DNA of 64,000 bases from Nitrobacter sp047149785 (GTDB lineage: Bacteria; Pseudomonadota; Alphaproteobacteria; Rhizobiales; Xanthobacteraceae). The notes under the pieces were generated by a model. It was not told where the DNA came from and searched no databases. It worked only from the letters and a program-made list of their open reading frames with translations. The first letter of the stretch is position 1; every line of letters begins with the position of its first letter. Both the position numbers and the translations under genes were made by a program. Location of the stretch: positions 2,170,001-2,234,000 of the forward strand of contig NZ_BAAGBE010000001.1 in assembly GCF_047149785.1 (NCBI RefSeq). The letters are read 5' to 3'. Below, piece by piece: positions 52,360 to 61,640 of the stretch.

Positions 52360-54192
52360 ATGTCTGACAATCGCAATACCATCATCGCTATCGTTCTATC
52401 GGGCCTCGTCCTGATCGCATGGCAGTATTTCTACAACATCCCGCAGATGGAAAAGGATCGCGCCGCGCAGCAGGCGCAGAGCCAGTCCGCCAAGTCCAAA
52501 CCCGAGCCGGCGAAGAATTCGACCGCACCCGATCATGCAGAAGCGCAGTCCACGGTGGTTGCCCGAGACGTTGCCCTCGCGGCCACGCCACGCGTCAAAA
52601 TCGAAACCTCTCGTCTCAGCGGAAGCATTTCGCTGAAAGGCGCGCGCATCGACGATCTGTTGCTGACCAAGTTCCGCGAGACGGTCGACCCCGCCTCGCC
52701 TGCGATCGAACTGTTTTCGCCCTCCGGCACAGCCAATCCTTATTATGCCGAGTTCGGGTGGGTTCCAGCCGCGGGATCGACCGTAAAGCTGCCGGATCAG
52801 AACACGCTGTGGCAGCAGGAAGGGTCTGGCGAACTGACGCAGTCCACCCCTGTCACGTTGAAGTATGACAACGGCGAGGGACTGACCTTCCGCCGCACCA
52901 TCGCGGTGGACGACCACTATCTGTTCACGATCAAAGATAAGGTCACGAACACCGGCAGCGCGCCGGTGTCATTGTACCCGTTCGGACTGATTTCACGGCA
53001 CGGCACCCCGGCGGTTTCCGGCTACTATCTCTTGCACGAAGGTCTCATCGGGTATCTCGGCGATCAGAAGCTGCAGGAATATACCTACAAGAAGATCGAC
53101 GAAGCCAAATCGGTGAGCTTCAAGGTCACCAACGGCTGGCTCGGCATCACCGACAAGTACTGGGCCGCGGCCCTGCTGCCCGACACGAGCGCACAATTGC
53201 AGGCGCGCTTCTCGTCCAATCAGACCGGCTCGGTCAAGACCTACCAGACCGACTATCTGGAGGATGCGCAGACCATCCCGGCCGGCGGCACCGGTTCGGT
53301 CGACACGCGCCTGTTCGCCGGCGCCAAGGAGGTCAGCGTTGTCGGCATCAATTTTCCGTTCGTCCAGCTCGGCGGCTACAACAAGCAACTCAACCTCAAC
53401 CATTTCGACCTGCTGATCGACTGGGGCTGGTTCTACTTCATCACCAAGCCGATGTTCCTGGCGCTGGATTTCTTCTTTCATGTGTTCGGCAATTTCGGCG
53501 TCGCGATCCTGGTCGTGACGGTGCTGGTCAAGCTGATCTTCTTCCCGCTCGCCAACAAGTCCTACGCCTCGATGGCAAAGATGAAGGCGGTTCAGCCGCA
53601 GATCACTGCGCTGAAAGAACGCTTTCCCGACGACAAGATGAAGCTGCAGCAGGAGATGATGGAAATCTACAAGAAGGAGAAGATCAACCCGATCTCGGGC
53701 TGTCTTCCGGTCGTCTTGCAGATTCCGGTGTTCTTCTCGCTGTACAAGGTGCTGTTCGGGACCATCGAAATGCGTCACGCACCGTTCTTCGCCTGGATCA
53801 AGGACCTGTCCGCGCCCGATCCGACCCATGTCTTCAATCTGTTCGGGCTGCTGCCCTACGATCCCTCGGCGGTGCCGTTCATCGGGCACTATCTGGCGAT
53901 CGGCGCGTGGCCGATCATCATGGGCATCACGATGTGGTGTCAGATGAAGCTGAACCCGACGCCGCCCGACCCGACCCAGAAAATAATCTTCGACTGGATG
54001 CCGGTGATCTTCACCTTCATGCTGGCGGCATTCCCGGCCGGCCTCGTGATCTACTGGGCCTGGAACAACACGCTGTCGGTGATCCAGCAGAGCTTCATCA
54101 TGCGCCGTAACGGCGTGAAGGTCGAGTTGTTCAATAACCTGAAGTCAACGTTCCGCCGCAAATCCTCCGACAAGCCGGCGAAGACGACGTAG
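52360..54192 (+). CDS. yidC: Membrane protein insertase YidC
   Basis: 610 residues, the long Gram-negative form. An N-terminal membrane anchor (IIAIVLSGLVLIAWQYFYNI) is followed by a Gln/Ser/Lys linker and a large periplasmic beta domain (about 85-345). The conserved five-helix core has FGNFGVAILVVTVLVKLIFF, MKAVQPQITALKERFPDDK, INPISGCLPVVLQIPVFFSL and MPVIFTFMLAAFPAGLVIYW. It inserts and folds inner-membrane proteins, alone or with SecYEG. Co-directional with rnpA. Confidence 0.97.
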   Translation: MSDNRNTIIAIVLSGLVLIAWQYFYNIPQMEKDRAAQQAQSQSAKSKPEPAKNSTAPDHAEAQSTVVARDVALAATPRVKIETSRLSGSISLKGARIDDLLLTKFRETVDPASPAIELFSPSGTANPYYAEFGWVPAAGSTVKLPDQNTLWQQEGSGELTQSTPVTLKYDNGEGLTFRRTIAVDDHYLFTIKDKVTNTGSAPVSLYPFGLISRHGTPAVSGYYLLHEGLIGYLGDQKLQEYTYKKIDEAKSVSFKVTNGWLGITDKYWAAALLPDTSAQLQARFSSNQTGSVKTYQTDYLEDAQTIPAGGTGSVDTRLFAGAKEVSVVGINFPFVQLGGYNKQLNLNHFDLLIDWGWFYFITKPMFLALDFFFHVFGNFGVAILVVTVLVKLIFFPLANKSYASMAKMKAVQPQITALKERFPDDKMKLQQEMMEIYKKEKINPISGCLPVVLQIPVFFSLYKVLFGTIEMRHAPFFAWIKDLSAPDPTHVFNLFGLLPYDPSAVPFIGHYLAIGAWPIIMGITMWCQMKLNPTPPDPTQKIIFDWMPVIFTFMLAAFPAGLVIYWAWNNTLSVIQQSFIMRRNGVKVELFNNLKSTFRRKSSDKPAKTT

Positions 54193-54206
54193 ACCGATCT
54201 TCGCCT

Positions 54207-54249
54207 CGCCGTCATTGCGAGAGTCTTTGCGGACGAAGCCATCCAATGC
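54207..54249. repeat. Fragment of a dispersed palindromic repeat
   Basis: GTCATTGCGAGAGTCTTTGC followed by GACGAAGCCATCCA resembles half of a dispersed repeat I associate with Bradyrhizobium-type genomes. It explains why the open frame upstream of engB at 54246 is not coding. Confidence 0.45.
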
Positions 54250-54347
54250 CAGGCGAGAACCTTTCAGGATCGATCCGCGCAGCGCAAATCCGGCGTGAGC
54301 CGATTTCGTCGCGAACGCGCGATGCGACGTCAGGAAAGTCCCTTCGC

Positions 54348-55001
54348 ATGACCACCGGCCTGGATGCCGAGCTGATGGAACGGGGCCGCAGACTGTTTGC
54401 CGGCGACTGGAAATTCATCTGGGCCTCGCCGTCGATCAAGACGTTGCCGCCGATGGCCGGCGTCGAGATTGCCTTTGCCGGGCGTTCCAACGTCGGCAAG
54501 TCCAGCCTGATCAACGCGCTGACCGGCCGCAACGCGCTGGCCCGAACCTCCAACACCCCCGGCCGCACCCAGGAGCTGATCTTCTTCGAGGGTCCGAAAA
54601 ATGCCAACGTCCGGTTGGTCGACATGCCCGGCTACGGCTTCGCCTCGGCGCCGAAAGCCAGAATCGCATCATGGACATCGCTGATCCATCAATTCCTGCT
54701 CGGCCGGGCCAGCCTTGCCCGCGTCTACGTGCTGATCGACTCGCGCCATGGCATCAAGGACACCGACCAGGACATCCTGACCACGCTCGACCGGTCCGCG
54801 GTCAGCTACCAGATCGTGCTGACAAAGGCCGACGAGGTGAAGGCCGGCGGGATGGCCGAGCGCATCGAGGCGACCAGGGCGCTGCTCGTCAAACATCCGG
54901 CGGCGTTTCCGGATGTGTTGGCCACCTCCTCCCGCACCGGCGCCGGCATGCCGGAACTGCGCGCCGCGATGGCGCTCCTGATTGGAGAACGTCAGCGATG
55001 A
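54348..55001 (+). CDS. engB: Ribosome biogenesis GTP-binding protein EngB/YsxC
   Basis: 217 residues from ATG 54348, with CAGGAAAG upstream. G1 is GRSNVGKSSLINAL, G2 lies in RTSNTPGRTQ, G3 is DMPGYGFA, G4 is TKADEVK and G5 is ATSSRTG. These match TrmE-Era-EngA-EngB family GTPases. EngB is needed for late assembly of the 50S subunit. It follows yidC as in relatives; the last four bases overlap the next gene. Confidence 0.95.
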   Translation: MTTGLDAELMERGRRLFAGDWKFIWASPSIKTLPPMAGVEIAFAGRSNVGKSSLINALTGRNALARTSNTPGRTQELIFFEGPKNANVRLVDMPGYGFASAPKARIASWTSLIHQFLLGRASLARVYVLIDSRHGIKDTDQDILTTLDRSAVSYQIVLTKADEVKAGGMAERIEATRALLVKHPAAFPDVLATSSRTGAGMPELRAAMALLIGERQR

Positions 55002-55387
55002 CACAATTCGGCTGGTTCCGTATCATCGTCATTGCAGCCGGATTGATGGGCGCCGCCGGAGTCATCCTCGGAGCCGTCGCCGCTCACGTGACGACAGGCG
55101 GAACGCTGGTCCTGTCGGCCTCCTCGATGCTGCTGTTTCACGCCCCGGCCGCGATCGTGGCGGTGCTTCTGGTCGATCGGCAGATTGTTCGCCCGCGTCT
55201 CGGATTGATCGCCGCCGCCGGCTTTGTCGCGGGCGCGACCCTGTTCAGCACCGATCTGACAGTGATGCAATTCCTTGGACACCATCTTTTCCCGATGGCC
55301 GCGCCCTCCGGCGGATCGATCATGATCCTGAGCTGGTTCTTGCTCGCGATCGCCGCCGCGTGGCCGTGTCCGGAATCCCGTGGCTGA
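54998..55387 (+). CDS. DUF423-type small membrane protein
   Basis: 129 residues from ATG 54998 (ATGA overlap with engB). Four hydrophobic helices are visible (IIVIAAGLMGAAGVILGAVA; LFHAPAAIVAVLLV; GLIAAAGFVAGATLFSTDL; IMILSWFLLAIAAAW). GAVAAH near the first helix and GA-x-LFS-x-DL fit the DUF423 / YgdD family of inner-membrane proteins of unknown function. Confidence 0.75.
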   Translation: MTQFGWFRIIVIAAGLMGAAGVILGAVAAHVTTGGTLVLSASSMLLFHAPAAIVAVLLVDRQIVRPRLGLIAAAGFVAGATLFSTDLTVMQFLGHHLFPMAAPSGGSIMILSWFLLAIAAAWPCPESRG

Positions 55388-55476
55388 CACACGCGGCCTT
55401 GCCCAAAGCTGACTTTGCGTTGTTGCACCGATCAGCTAGAACGGCTCCGTCCCCCTCTTCCCAAGAGACCCTCCTC

Positions 55477-56373
55477 ATGTCCGATGCCTCCCGTATCAGC
55501 CCGCTCGATCAGGCGCGCATCCTGTCCGAGGCGCTGCCGCATATGCAGCAGTATGACGAGGAAACCATCGTCATCAAATACGGCGGCCATGCCATGGGCG
55601 CGGAAGATGTCGCCCGTCAGTTCGCAAGTGACATCGTGTTGCTGGAGCAGACCGCCATCAATCCGGTGGTGGTGCATGGCGGCGGTCCGCAGATCGCCAC
55701 CATGCTGCAACGGCTCGGCATCAAATCGGAATTCGCTGCGGGCCTGCGCATCACCGACGCGGCCACCATCGAGATCGTCGAAATGGTGCTTGCGGGCTCG
55801 ATCAACAAGCAACTGGTCGGCTACATCAACGAAGCCGGCGGCAAGGCCGTCGGGCTTTGCGGCAAGGACGGCAACATGGTCACCGCCTCCAAGGCGACGC
55901 GCACCATGGCCGATCCGGATTCGAACATCGAGAATGTCGTCGATCTCGGTTTCGTCGGCGAGCCCGAAAAGGTCGACCTGACGCTGCTGAACCAGTTGAT
56001 CGGCCATGAACTGATTCCGGTGCTGGCGCCGCTGGCCACCTCGAAAGGCGGGCAGACCTTCAACGTCAACGCCGATACCTTCGCCGGCGCAGTGGCGGGC
56101 GCCCTGAAGGCCAAGCGTCTCCTGCTCCTGACCGACGTGCCCGGCGTGCTCGACAAGTCGAAGAAGCTCATTTCCGAATTGTCGGTCAAGGATGCGCGCA
56201 AGCTGATCGCCGACGGAACCATTTCAGGCGGTATGATCCCCAAGGTCGAAACCTGCATCTACGCGCTCGAACAGGGCGTCGGCGGCGTCGTCATCATCGA
56301 CGGCAAGACCCCCCATGCGGTGCTGCTCGAACTCTTCACCGACCAGGGCACGGGGACGCTGATCCACAAGTGA
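55477..56373 (+). CDS. argB: Acetylglutamate kinase
   Basis: 298 residues from ATG 55477. N-acetylglutamate is phosphorylated in the second step of arginine synthesis. Conserved parts include TIVIKYGGHAMG (phosphate-binding Lys and Gly), NPVVVHGGGPQI, the GLCGKDGNM segment, NVNADTFAGAVAGALKAKRL and GMIPKVETCIYAL near the end. The length and the N-terminal helix fit the arginine-feedback-sensitive hexameric type. The stop codon overlaps the following HAD gene by 4 nt. Confidence 0.96.
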   Translation: MSDASRISPLDQARILSEALPHMQQYDEETIVIKYGGHAMGAEDVARQFASDIVLLEQTAINPVVVHGGGPQIATMLQRLGIKSEFAAGLRITDAATIEIVEMVLAGSINKQLVGYINEAGGKAVGLCGKDGNMVTASKATRTMADPDSNIENVVDLGFVGEPEKVDLTLLNQLIGHELIPVLAPLATSKGGQTFNVNADTFAGAVAGALKAKRLLLLTDVPGVLDKSKKLISELSVKDARKLIADGTISGGMIPKVETCIYALEQGVGGVVIIDGKTPHAVLLELFTDQGTGTLIHK

Positions 56374-57080
56374 GCGACGCGCGACGATTGCAAGGCGGCT
56401 TCAGCCACATCGACACCTGGGTGTTCGATCTCGACAACACGCTGTACCCGCATCACGTCAATCTCTGGCAGCAGGTCGACGCGAGGATCGGCGAGTACAT
56501 CGGACAGTTCCTCAAGGTCGGTCCGGTCGAGGCCCGGCGCATCCAGAAGGACTACTACAAGCGCTTCGGCACCAGCATGCGCGGCATGATGACGGAGCAC
56601 GGCGTTTCCGCCGACGACTATCTCGCTTACGTCCATCAGATCGACCACTCGCCGCTCGAACCCGATCCGGCGATGGGCGCGGCGCTCGAAATGCTGCCCG
56701 GCCGCAAGCTGATCCTGACCAATGGCTCGACCGCCCATGCCGGCAAGGTGCTGGAGCGGCTCGGCTTCGGCCACCACTTCGAGGCGGTGTTCGACATCAT
56801 CGCGGCCGAGTTGGAGCCGAAGCCGTCGCCGCGGACCTATCGCCGCTTTCTCGAACGGCACCATGTCGATGCCGCAAGGGCGGCGATGTTCGAGGATCTG
56901 GCGCGCAACCTCGCCGTCCCGCATCAACTCGGCATGACCACCGTTCTGGTCGTTCCGGACGGCACGCGGGAGGTCGTGCGCGAGGACTGGGAGATGGAGG
57001 GACGCGGCGCGCCGCACGTCGATCACGTCACCGACGACCTGGCCGGGTTTCTGGCGGGGCTGACGGCCCGCTCGGCTTGA
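56370..57080 (+). CDS. HAD-family pyrimidine 5'-nucleotidase-like hydrolase
   Basis: 236 residues from GTG 56370 (overlap with argB). The HAD nucleophile motif is VFDLDNTLYPH; motif II is LTNGST; the Lys lies in LEPKPSP and motif III is AAMFEDLARN. The N-terminal HVNLWQQVDARIGEYIGQF is typical of the SDT1/PHM8-like nucleotidase branch. It dephosphorylates nucleoside monophosphates or small phosphates. The tight coupling to argB is conserved in relatives as far as I recall. Confidence 0.85.
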   Translation: MSDARRLQGGFSHIDTWVFDLDNTLYPHHVNLWQQVDARIGEYIGQFLKVGPVEARRIQKDYYKRFGTSMRGMMTEHGVSADDYLAYVHQIDHSPLEPDPAMGAALEMLPGRKLILTNGSTAHAGKVLERLGFGHHFEAVFDIIAAELEPKPSPRTYRRFLERHHVDAARAAMFEDLARNLAVPHQLGMTTVLVVPDGTREVVREDWEMEGRGAPHVDHVTDDLAGFLAGLTARSA

Positions 57081-57149
57081 CAGGCCCGTCCCGGTCCAAG
57101 AGAACACCGCTTAGACACCTGCACGCGCAGTCAAGCCACAGGAAATCCG

Positions 57150-57994
57150 ATGTCACTCGCCTCCCTTGAGTCCACCATCAACGCCGCCTTCGAGGCCCGC
57201 GACACCGTCACTCCGGCGACCAAAGGCGAAGTGCGCGAGGCAGTGGATCAGGCGCTCGGCCTGCTCGACAAGGGCGAGGTCCGTGTCGCCGAGCGCGCGG
57301 CGGACGGCAAGTGGACCGTCAACCAGTGGCTCAAGAAGGCCGTGCTGCTGTCGTTCCGCCTCAACGACATGACGACGATCCCCGGCGGCCCGGGCAAGGC
57401 CGCGTGGTGGGACAAGGTGCCGTCGAAATTCGAGGGCTGGGACGAGAAGCGGTTTCGCGACGCCGGCTTCCGCGCCGTGCCGGGCGCGATCGTCCGCCGC
57501 TCCGCCTTCATCGCCAAGAACGCGGTGCTGATGCCGTCCTTCGTCAACCTCGGCGCCTATGTCGACGAGAGCACGATGGTGGATACGTGGTGCACGGTCG
57601 GCTCCTGCGCCCAGATCGGCAAGCGCGTCCACATCTCCGGCGGCGCCGGCATCGGCGGCGTGCTGGAGCCGCTCCAGGCCGGCCCTGTCATCATCGAGGA
57701 CGATTGCTTCATCGGCGCGCGCTCGGAAGTGGCGGAGGGCGTGATCGTGCGCAAGGGGGCGGTGCTGTCGATGGGCGTGTTCTCGGCGCCTCGACCAAGA
57801 TCGTCGACCGTGAAACCGGCGAGGTCTTCATGGGCGAAGTGCCCGAATACGCCGTGGTGGTGCCGGGCGCGCTGCCCGGCAAGCCGTTGAAGAACGGCCA
57901 GCCCGGTCCCTCCACCGCCTGCGCGGTCATCGTCAAGCGCGTCGACGAGCGAACCCGCTCCAAGACCGGCATCAACGAACTGTTGCGGGATTAG
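57150..57994 (+). pseudogene. dapD: Tetrahydrodipicolinate N-succinyltransferase, with an apparent one-base deletion
   Basis: From ATG 57150 the frame is normal DapD (VAERAADGKWTVNQWLKKAV; FVNLGAYVDESTMVDTWCTV; HISGGAGIGGVLEPLQAGPV) up to KGAVLSMGVF at about 57780. Correct homology then continues one frame over: LGASTKIVDRETGEVFMGEV to INELLRD, with the stop at 57992-57994. Inserting one C at about 57782 restores a full 281-residue enzyme of left-handed beta-helix type. DapD is normally essential for lysine and peptidoglycan synthesis, so a sequencing error is the likelier cause. dapE follows directly. Confidence 0.9.
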
Positions 57995-58042
57995 AGCATG
58001 ATTCCAAAAAGTGGGAACCGGTTTTCGGATGAGATCGTGCTC
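57994..58042. repeat. Short dispersed palindromic repeat
   Basis: GAGCATGATTCCAAAAAGTG then GGAACCGGTTTTCGG and GATCGTGCTC: inverted ends GAGCATGAT/ATCGTGCTC. This resembles a repeat widespread in Bradyrhizobium/Nitrobacter genomes. It fills the dapD-dapE gap and rules out the upstream dapE start at 58011. Confidence 0.75.
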
Positions 58043-58061
58043 CATCAATAACGGACCACCT

Positions 58062-59231
58062 ATGGCAGCCGACGCGCTCTCCATCGCCCGCGATCTGGTC
58101 CGTTGCCGGTCGGTGACGCCCGCGGATGCCGGCGCGCTCGGCGTGCTGGAGACGCTGCTCAGGGCGGCCGGGTTCGAGGTGCACCGCGTCACCTTCAGCG
58201 AACCGGGCACAGCCGACATCGACAATCTCTATGCCCGCATCGGCACGAGCGGTCCCCATATCGCGTTCGCCGGCCATACCGATGTCGTGCCCTCCGGCGA
58301 GGAAGCTGCGTGGACGCACGGCGCTTTTGCGGGCGAGGTCGTCGATGGCTTTCTCTACGGGCGCGGCGCGGTCGACATGAAGGGCGGAATCGCCTGCAGC
58401 GTCGCCGCCGCGCTGGATTATCTGGCGGCGCATGGCGGCCATCCGGGGAAAGACGGCAACGGCTCGATCTCGTTCCTGATTACCGGCGACGAGGAAGACA
58501 TCGCCGTCAACGGCACCGTCAAGCTGATGCAATGGGCGGCGGCGCGCGGCGAAAAATTCGACCACTGCGTGCTCGGCGAGCCCAGCAACGTCGCGGAGCT
58601 TGGCGATTGCATCAAGATCGGCCGCCGCGGCTCGCAGTCCGGCACGCTTTATGTCGACGGCGTGCAGGGCCATGTCGCCTATCCGCATCGCGCGGCGAAT
58701 CCGATTCCGGATATCGCCGCGCTGATCACCGCGCTGGTCAGCGAGCCGCTGGATCAGGGCAGCGCCCAGTTCCAGCCGTCGAATCTGGAGTTCACCTCGG
58801 TCGATGTCGGCAATCCCGCAACGAACGTGATTCCCGGGCAGGCGCGCGCGAAGTTCAACATCCGCTTCAACGACCATCACAACCAGGAATCGCTGCGCGC
58901 GCTGATCGAGGCGCGGGTCGCCAAGGCCGCGGGCAACCGCATTCGGACCCGCATCGTCTGGGAGCCTTCGAATGCCGACGTGTTCGTCACCAGACCGGGC
59001 CCGTTCACCGATCTCGTGGTCGCGGCGATCGAGGAGGTGACCGGCCGCAGACCTGAGCTGAACACCGGCGGCGGCACGTCGGATGCGCGTTTCATCAAGG
59101 ACTATTGTCCGGTGATCGAATTCGGCCTGGTCGGGCAGACCATGCACCAGATCGACGAGCGCACGCCGGTGGCCGATCTCGACAAGCTGACGCGAATCTA
59201 TCGCGGCGTGCTGGATCGCTATTTCGCATGA
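58062..59231 (+). CDS. dapE: Succinyl-diaminopimelate desuccinylase
   Basis: 389 residues from ATG 58062. An M20-family zinc amidohydrolase: metal ligands lie in IAFAGHTDVVP, YGRGAVDMKGG, ITGDEEDIAVNG (catalytic Glu) and the C-terminal GGTSDARFIKDYC. It hydrolyses N-succinyl-LL-diaminopimelate, the step after the transaminase in lysine/DAP synthesis. It ends in an ATGA overlap with the next gene. Confidence 0.96.
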   Translation: MAADALSIARDLVRCRSVTPADAGALGVLETLLRAAGFEVHRVTFSEPGTADIDNLYARIGTSGPHIAFAGHTDVVPSGEEAAWTHGAFAGEVVDGFLYGRGAVDMKGGIACSVAAALDYLAAHGGHPGKDGNGSISFLITGDEEDIAVNGTVKLMQWAAARGEKFDHCVLGEPSNVAELGDCIKIGRRGSQSGTLYVDGVQGHVAYPHRAANPIPDIAALITALVSEPLDQGSAQFQPSNLEFTSVDVGNPATNVIPGQARAKFNIRFNDHHNQESLRALIEARVAKAAGNRIRTRIVWEPSNADVFVTRPGPFTDLVVAAIEEVTGRRPELNTGGGTSDARFIKDYCPVIEFGLVGQTMHQIDERTPVADLDKLTRIYRGVLDRYFA

Positions 59232-59788
59232 GCGGCGAAATTCTCGTGCTCACCGCCATCGAGGACGAGCTCGACAAGGCGCGCGCGCCCGACGGCGTCA
59301 GGGTGATCTATACCGGCGTCGGCAAAGTCAACGCGGCCAGCGCAACGGTGCTTGCGCTGCTGACGCTCCGCCCGGCGCTCGTCATCAATTACGGTACCGC
59401 GGGAAAGATCAACGAGACACTGCAAGGTCTGGTGGAGGTGTCCGGCGTGGTCCAGCGCGACATGATGGCGATGCCGCTGGCGCCGCGCGGCCGCACACCA
59501 TTCGCGCCGGAACTCGATCTGTTGAACTCGGGTCAGGCCGGCGTCGTCTGCGGCACCGGGGACAGCTTCGTCACGACATCGGATCCGTGGCTGATCGAGA
59601 ACCGGATCGACGTCGTCGACATGGAATTGTTTGCGATCGCGCAGGTCTGCCGGCGGCACGGCCTGCCGTGGCGTGCGTTCAAGTTCATCACCGACGACGC
59701 CAACGACCTCGCGCATCAGGACTGGACCGCCAACGTGAAGGACGGCGAGAGCCTGTTCTGGGAAGCGTTGAGCCGGATTCGTTTCTAG
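59228..59788 (+). CDS. MTA/SAH nucleosidase-like (nucleoside phosphorylase superfamily) protein
   Basis: 186 residues from ATG 59228. The family core is seen in LVLTAIEDELDKARAPDGVR, VIYTGVGKVNAASATVLALL, VINYGTAGKI and VVDMELFAIAQVCRRHGLPW, where D-M-E is the ribose-binding Glu motif. It is shorter than typical MtnN (about 230 aa), as in alphaproteobacterial relatives often linked to dapE. It likely cleaves the glycosidic bond of methylthioadenosine or a similar nucleoside; the exact substrate is not shown. Confidence 0.8.
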   Translation: MSGEILVLTAIEDELDKARAPDGVRVIYTGVGKVNAASATVLALLTLRPALVINYGTAGKINETLQGLVEVSGVVQRDMMAMPLAPRGRTPFAPELDLLNSGQAGVVCGTGDSFVTTSDPWLIENRIDVVDMELFAIAQVCRRHGLPWRAFKFITDDANDLAHQDWTANVKDGESLFWEALSRIRF

Positions 59789-59819
59789 AACAGGTTTGCT
59801 TCAGACGGAATCAGAAATC

Positions 59820-59899
59820 CGTCATGCCGGCCATCCACGTCTTTCTCCGGCGCGCCGCTGTGAAGACGTGGATGGCCGGGACAAGCCCGGCCATGACGG
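59820..59899. terminator. Long hairpin repeat between convergent genes
   Basis: CGTCATGCCGGCCATCCACG at the left pairs with CGTGGATGGCC and GGCCATGACG at the right, with a short loop. It is a dispersed palindromic repeat in its own right. Placed between convergent mtnN-like and truA genes, it can act as a bidirectional terminator. Confidence 0.65.
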
Positions 59900-59932
59900 A
59901 ACAGGGTATCTCCATCAAAACCTAAACCTGCT

Positions 59933-60670
59933 CTAATAATCCACCCGCACCAGATACAATCCGTCGGGCGGGGCGACGGGACCGCAGGCCTCGCGTCGGC
60001 GCGCGGCCAGCGCACTGGACAGGTCGTCGGCGCTCCAGCGGCCATGCCCGACCCACACCAGTGATCCCACCATCGAGCGCACCTGGCTGTGCAGGAACGA
60101 GCGCGCCGAGGTGATGATGGCGACGGTATCGCCGTTCCTGACGACGTCGAGTTGATCGAGCGTCTTCTCCGGCGATTTCGCCTGGCATTCGGTGTCGCGA
60201 AACGTCGTGAAGTCGTGCTTGCCGATCAGCCGCTGCGCCGCCGCGTGCATCGCCTCCGCGTCGAGCGGCCGGGCCACGCGCCAGACACGGCCGACATTGA
60301 TGGCGAGGTTCGCGCGGCGGTTGGCGATGCGATAGACGTAATGCCGCTTGAGCGCCGAGAAGCGCGCCTCGAAGGTATCAGGCACGATCTCGGCTTCAAG
60401 CACACCGATCGGATGCGGCCGCAGGTGCGCGTTGAGCCCGTCGCGCAGCCGGTTCGGCGCGAAGTGCTTGGCGATGTCGCAATGCGCCACCTGCGCCAGC
60501 GCATGGACGCCGGCATCGGTGCGGCCCGCGCCATGCACGCGGACGTCGTCGCCGCAGATCGCCTTCACCGCCGCTTCCAGCGCGCCCTGCACCGAGGGAC
60601 CGTTGTCCTGATACTGCCAGCCGCAGAACGGGCCGCCGTCATATTCGATGGTGAGCTTGTAGCGCGGCAT
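59933..60670 (-). CDS. truA: tRNA pseudouridine(38-40) synthase
   Basis: 245 residues. The catalytic Asp lies in GAGRTDAGVHALAQVAHCD; other TruA blocks are EYDGGPFCGWQYQ, ALKRHYVYRI, TFRDTECQAKSP and FLHSQVRSMVGSLVWVGHG. It modifies the anticodon arm of many tRNAs. The stop is at 59933. It runs leftward, immediately downstream of fmt (6 bp gap). Confidence 0.96.
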   Translation of the reverse strand: MPRYKLTIEYDGGPFCGWQYQDNGPSVQGALEAAVKAICGDDVRVHGAGRTDAGVHALAQVAHCDIAKHFAPNRLRDGLNAHLRPHPIGVLEAEIVPDTFEARFSALKRHYVYRIANRRANLAINVGRVWRVARPLDAEAMHAAAQRLIGKHDFTTFRDTECQAKSPEKTLDQLDVVRNGDTVAIITSARSFLHSQVRSMVGSLVWVGHGRWSADDLSSALAARRREACGPVAPPDGLYLVRVDY

Positions 60671-60676
60671 GACAGC

Positions 60677-61609
60677 CTAGGTGAACCGCATGGGCGGCTG
60701 AAGCGGCGTGCCGTTCAGAAAAGCATCGGCCTTCATTGGCGGCTTTCCCGCGCGCTGCAATTCAAGAATGCGGATCGCACCAATCTTGCATGCGATCGTC
60801 AACCGGTCGTCGAGCAGTTCACCGGGTTCGCCCGCGCCTTTCGCCACCTCACAGCGCAGGATCTTCACGCGCACCTGCTCGCCGTCGAGCGGCATCTCGC
60901 ACCATCCGCCCGGAAACGGCGACAGGCCGTGAATATGCCGCACCACGTCGCGCGCAGGCCTGTTCCAGTCGATCCGCGCCTCGGCCTTGTCGATCTTGGC
61001 GGCGTAGGTGACGCCTTCGGCGCTTTGCTTCGTCAGCGGCAGTTCGCTCCGCGCCAGCGCGTCCATCGCTCGGACCATCAGAGCGGCTCCCAGCGGCGCC
61101 AGCGCGTCATGGAGGTCCGACGCCGTCATCGCGTCGCTCACGGCGATCCGCTCGGCCATGGCGACATCGCCGGTATCGAGACCGGCGTCCATCTTCATGA
61201 CCATGACGCCGCTCTCAAGGTCGCCGGCCATGATGGCGCGGTTGATGGGCGCGGCGCCGCGCCAGCGCGGCAGCAGCGAAGCATGCAGATTGTAGCAGCC
61301 ATATCTCGGTGCATCGAGGATCGGTTGCGGCAGGATCATGCCGTAGGCGACGACCACCGCGGCGTCCGCGCCATGCGAGCGGAACTGTTCGCGTGCTTCC
61401 GGCGTCTTCAGCGTTTTCGGCGTCAGCGCGGGAATGCCGAGGCGCTGCGCTTCCCGCTCAACCGGGCTCGGTTGCAGCTTCATGCCGCGCCCCGCCGGCC
61501 TCGCCTCGCGGGTGTAGACGGCCGCGACCTCATGGCCATGGGCCGCAAGCGCGGCGAGCGTCGGCACCGCGAAACCGGGCGTGCCCATGAAGATCAGGCG
61601 AAGCGGCAT
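60677..61609 (-). CDS. fmt: Methionyl-tRNA formyltransferase
   Basis: 310 residues. RLIFMGTPGFAVPTLAAL opens the formyltransferase fold; the catalytic segment is YNLHASLLPRWRGAAPINRA with the downstream Asp in KMDAGLDTGDVA. The C-terminal OB-like domain runs from about residue 205. It makes the initiator formyl-Met-tRNA. It lies in the def-fmt-truA operon order, transcribed leftward. Confidence 0.97.
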   Translation of the reverse strand: MPLRLIFMGTPGFAVPTLAALAAHGHEVAAVYTREARPAGRGMKLQPSPVEREAQRLGIPALTPKTLKTPEAREQFRSHGADAAVVVAYGMILPQPILDAPRYGCYNLHASLLPRWRGAAPINRAIMAGDLESGVMVMKMDAGLDTGDVAMAERIAVSDAMTASDLHDALAPLGAALMVRAMDALARSELPLTKQSAEGVTYAAKIDKAEARIDWNRPARDVVRHIHGLSPFPGGWCEMPLDGEQVRVKILRCEVAKGAGEPGELLDDRLTIACKIGAIRILELQRAGKPPMKADAFLNGTPLQPPMRFT

Positions 61610-61640
61610 TTTCTGAATTCGTATGCGGCGATAATCCGCT

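Noticed and set aside
57972..59147. Open frame of 391 codons opposite dapE
   Set aside because: It is antisense to a well-defined M20 enzyme, with no homology cues.
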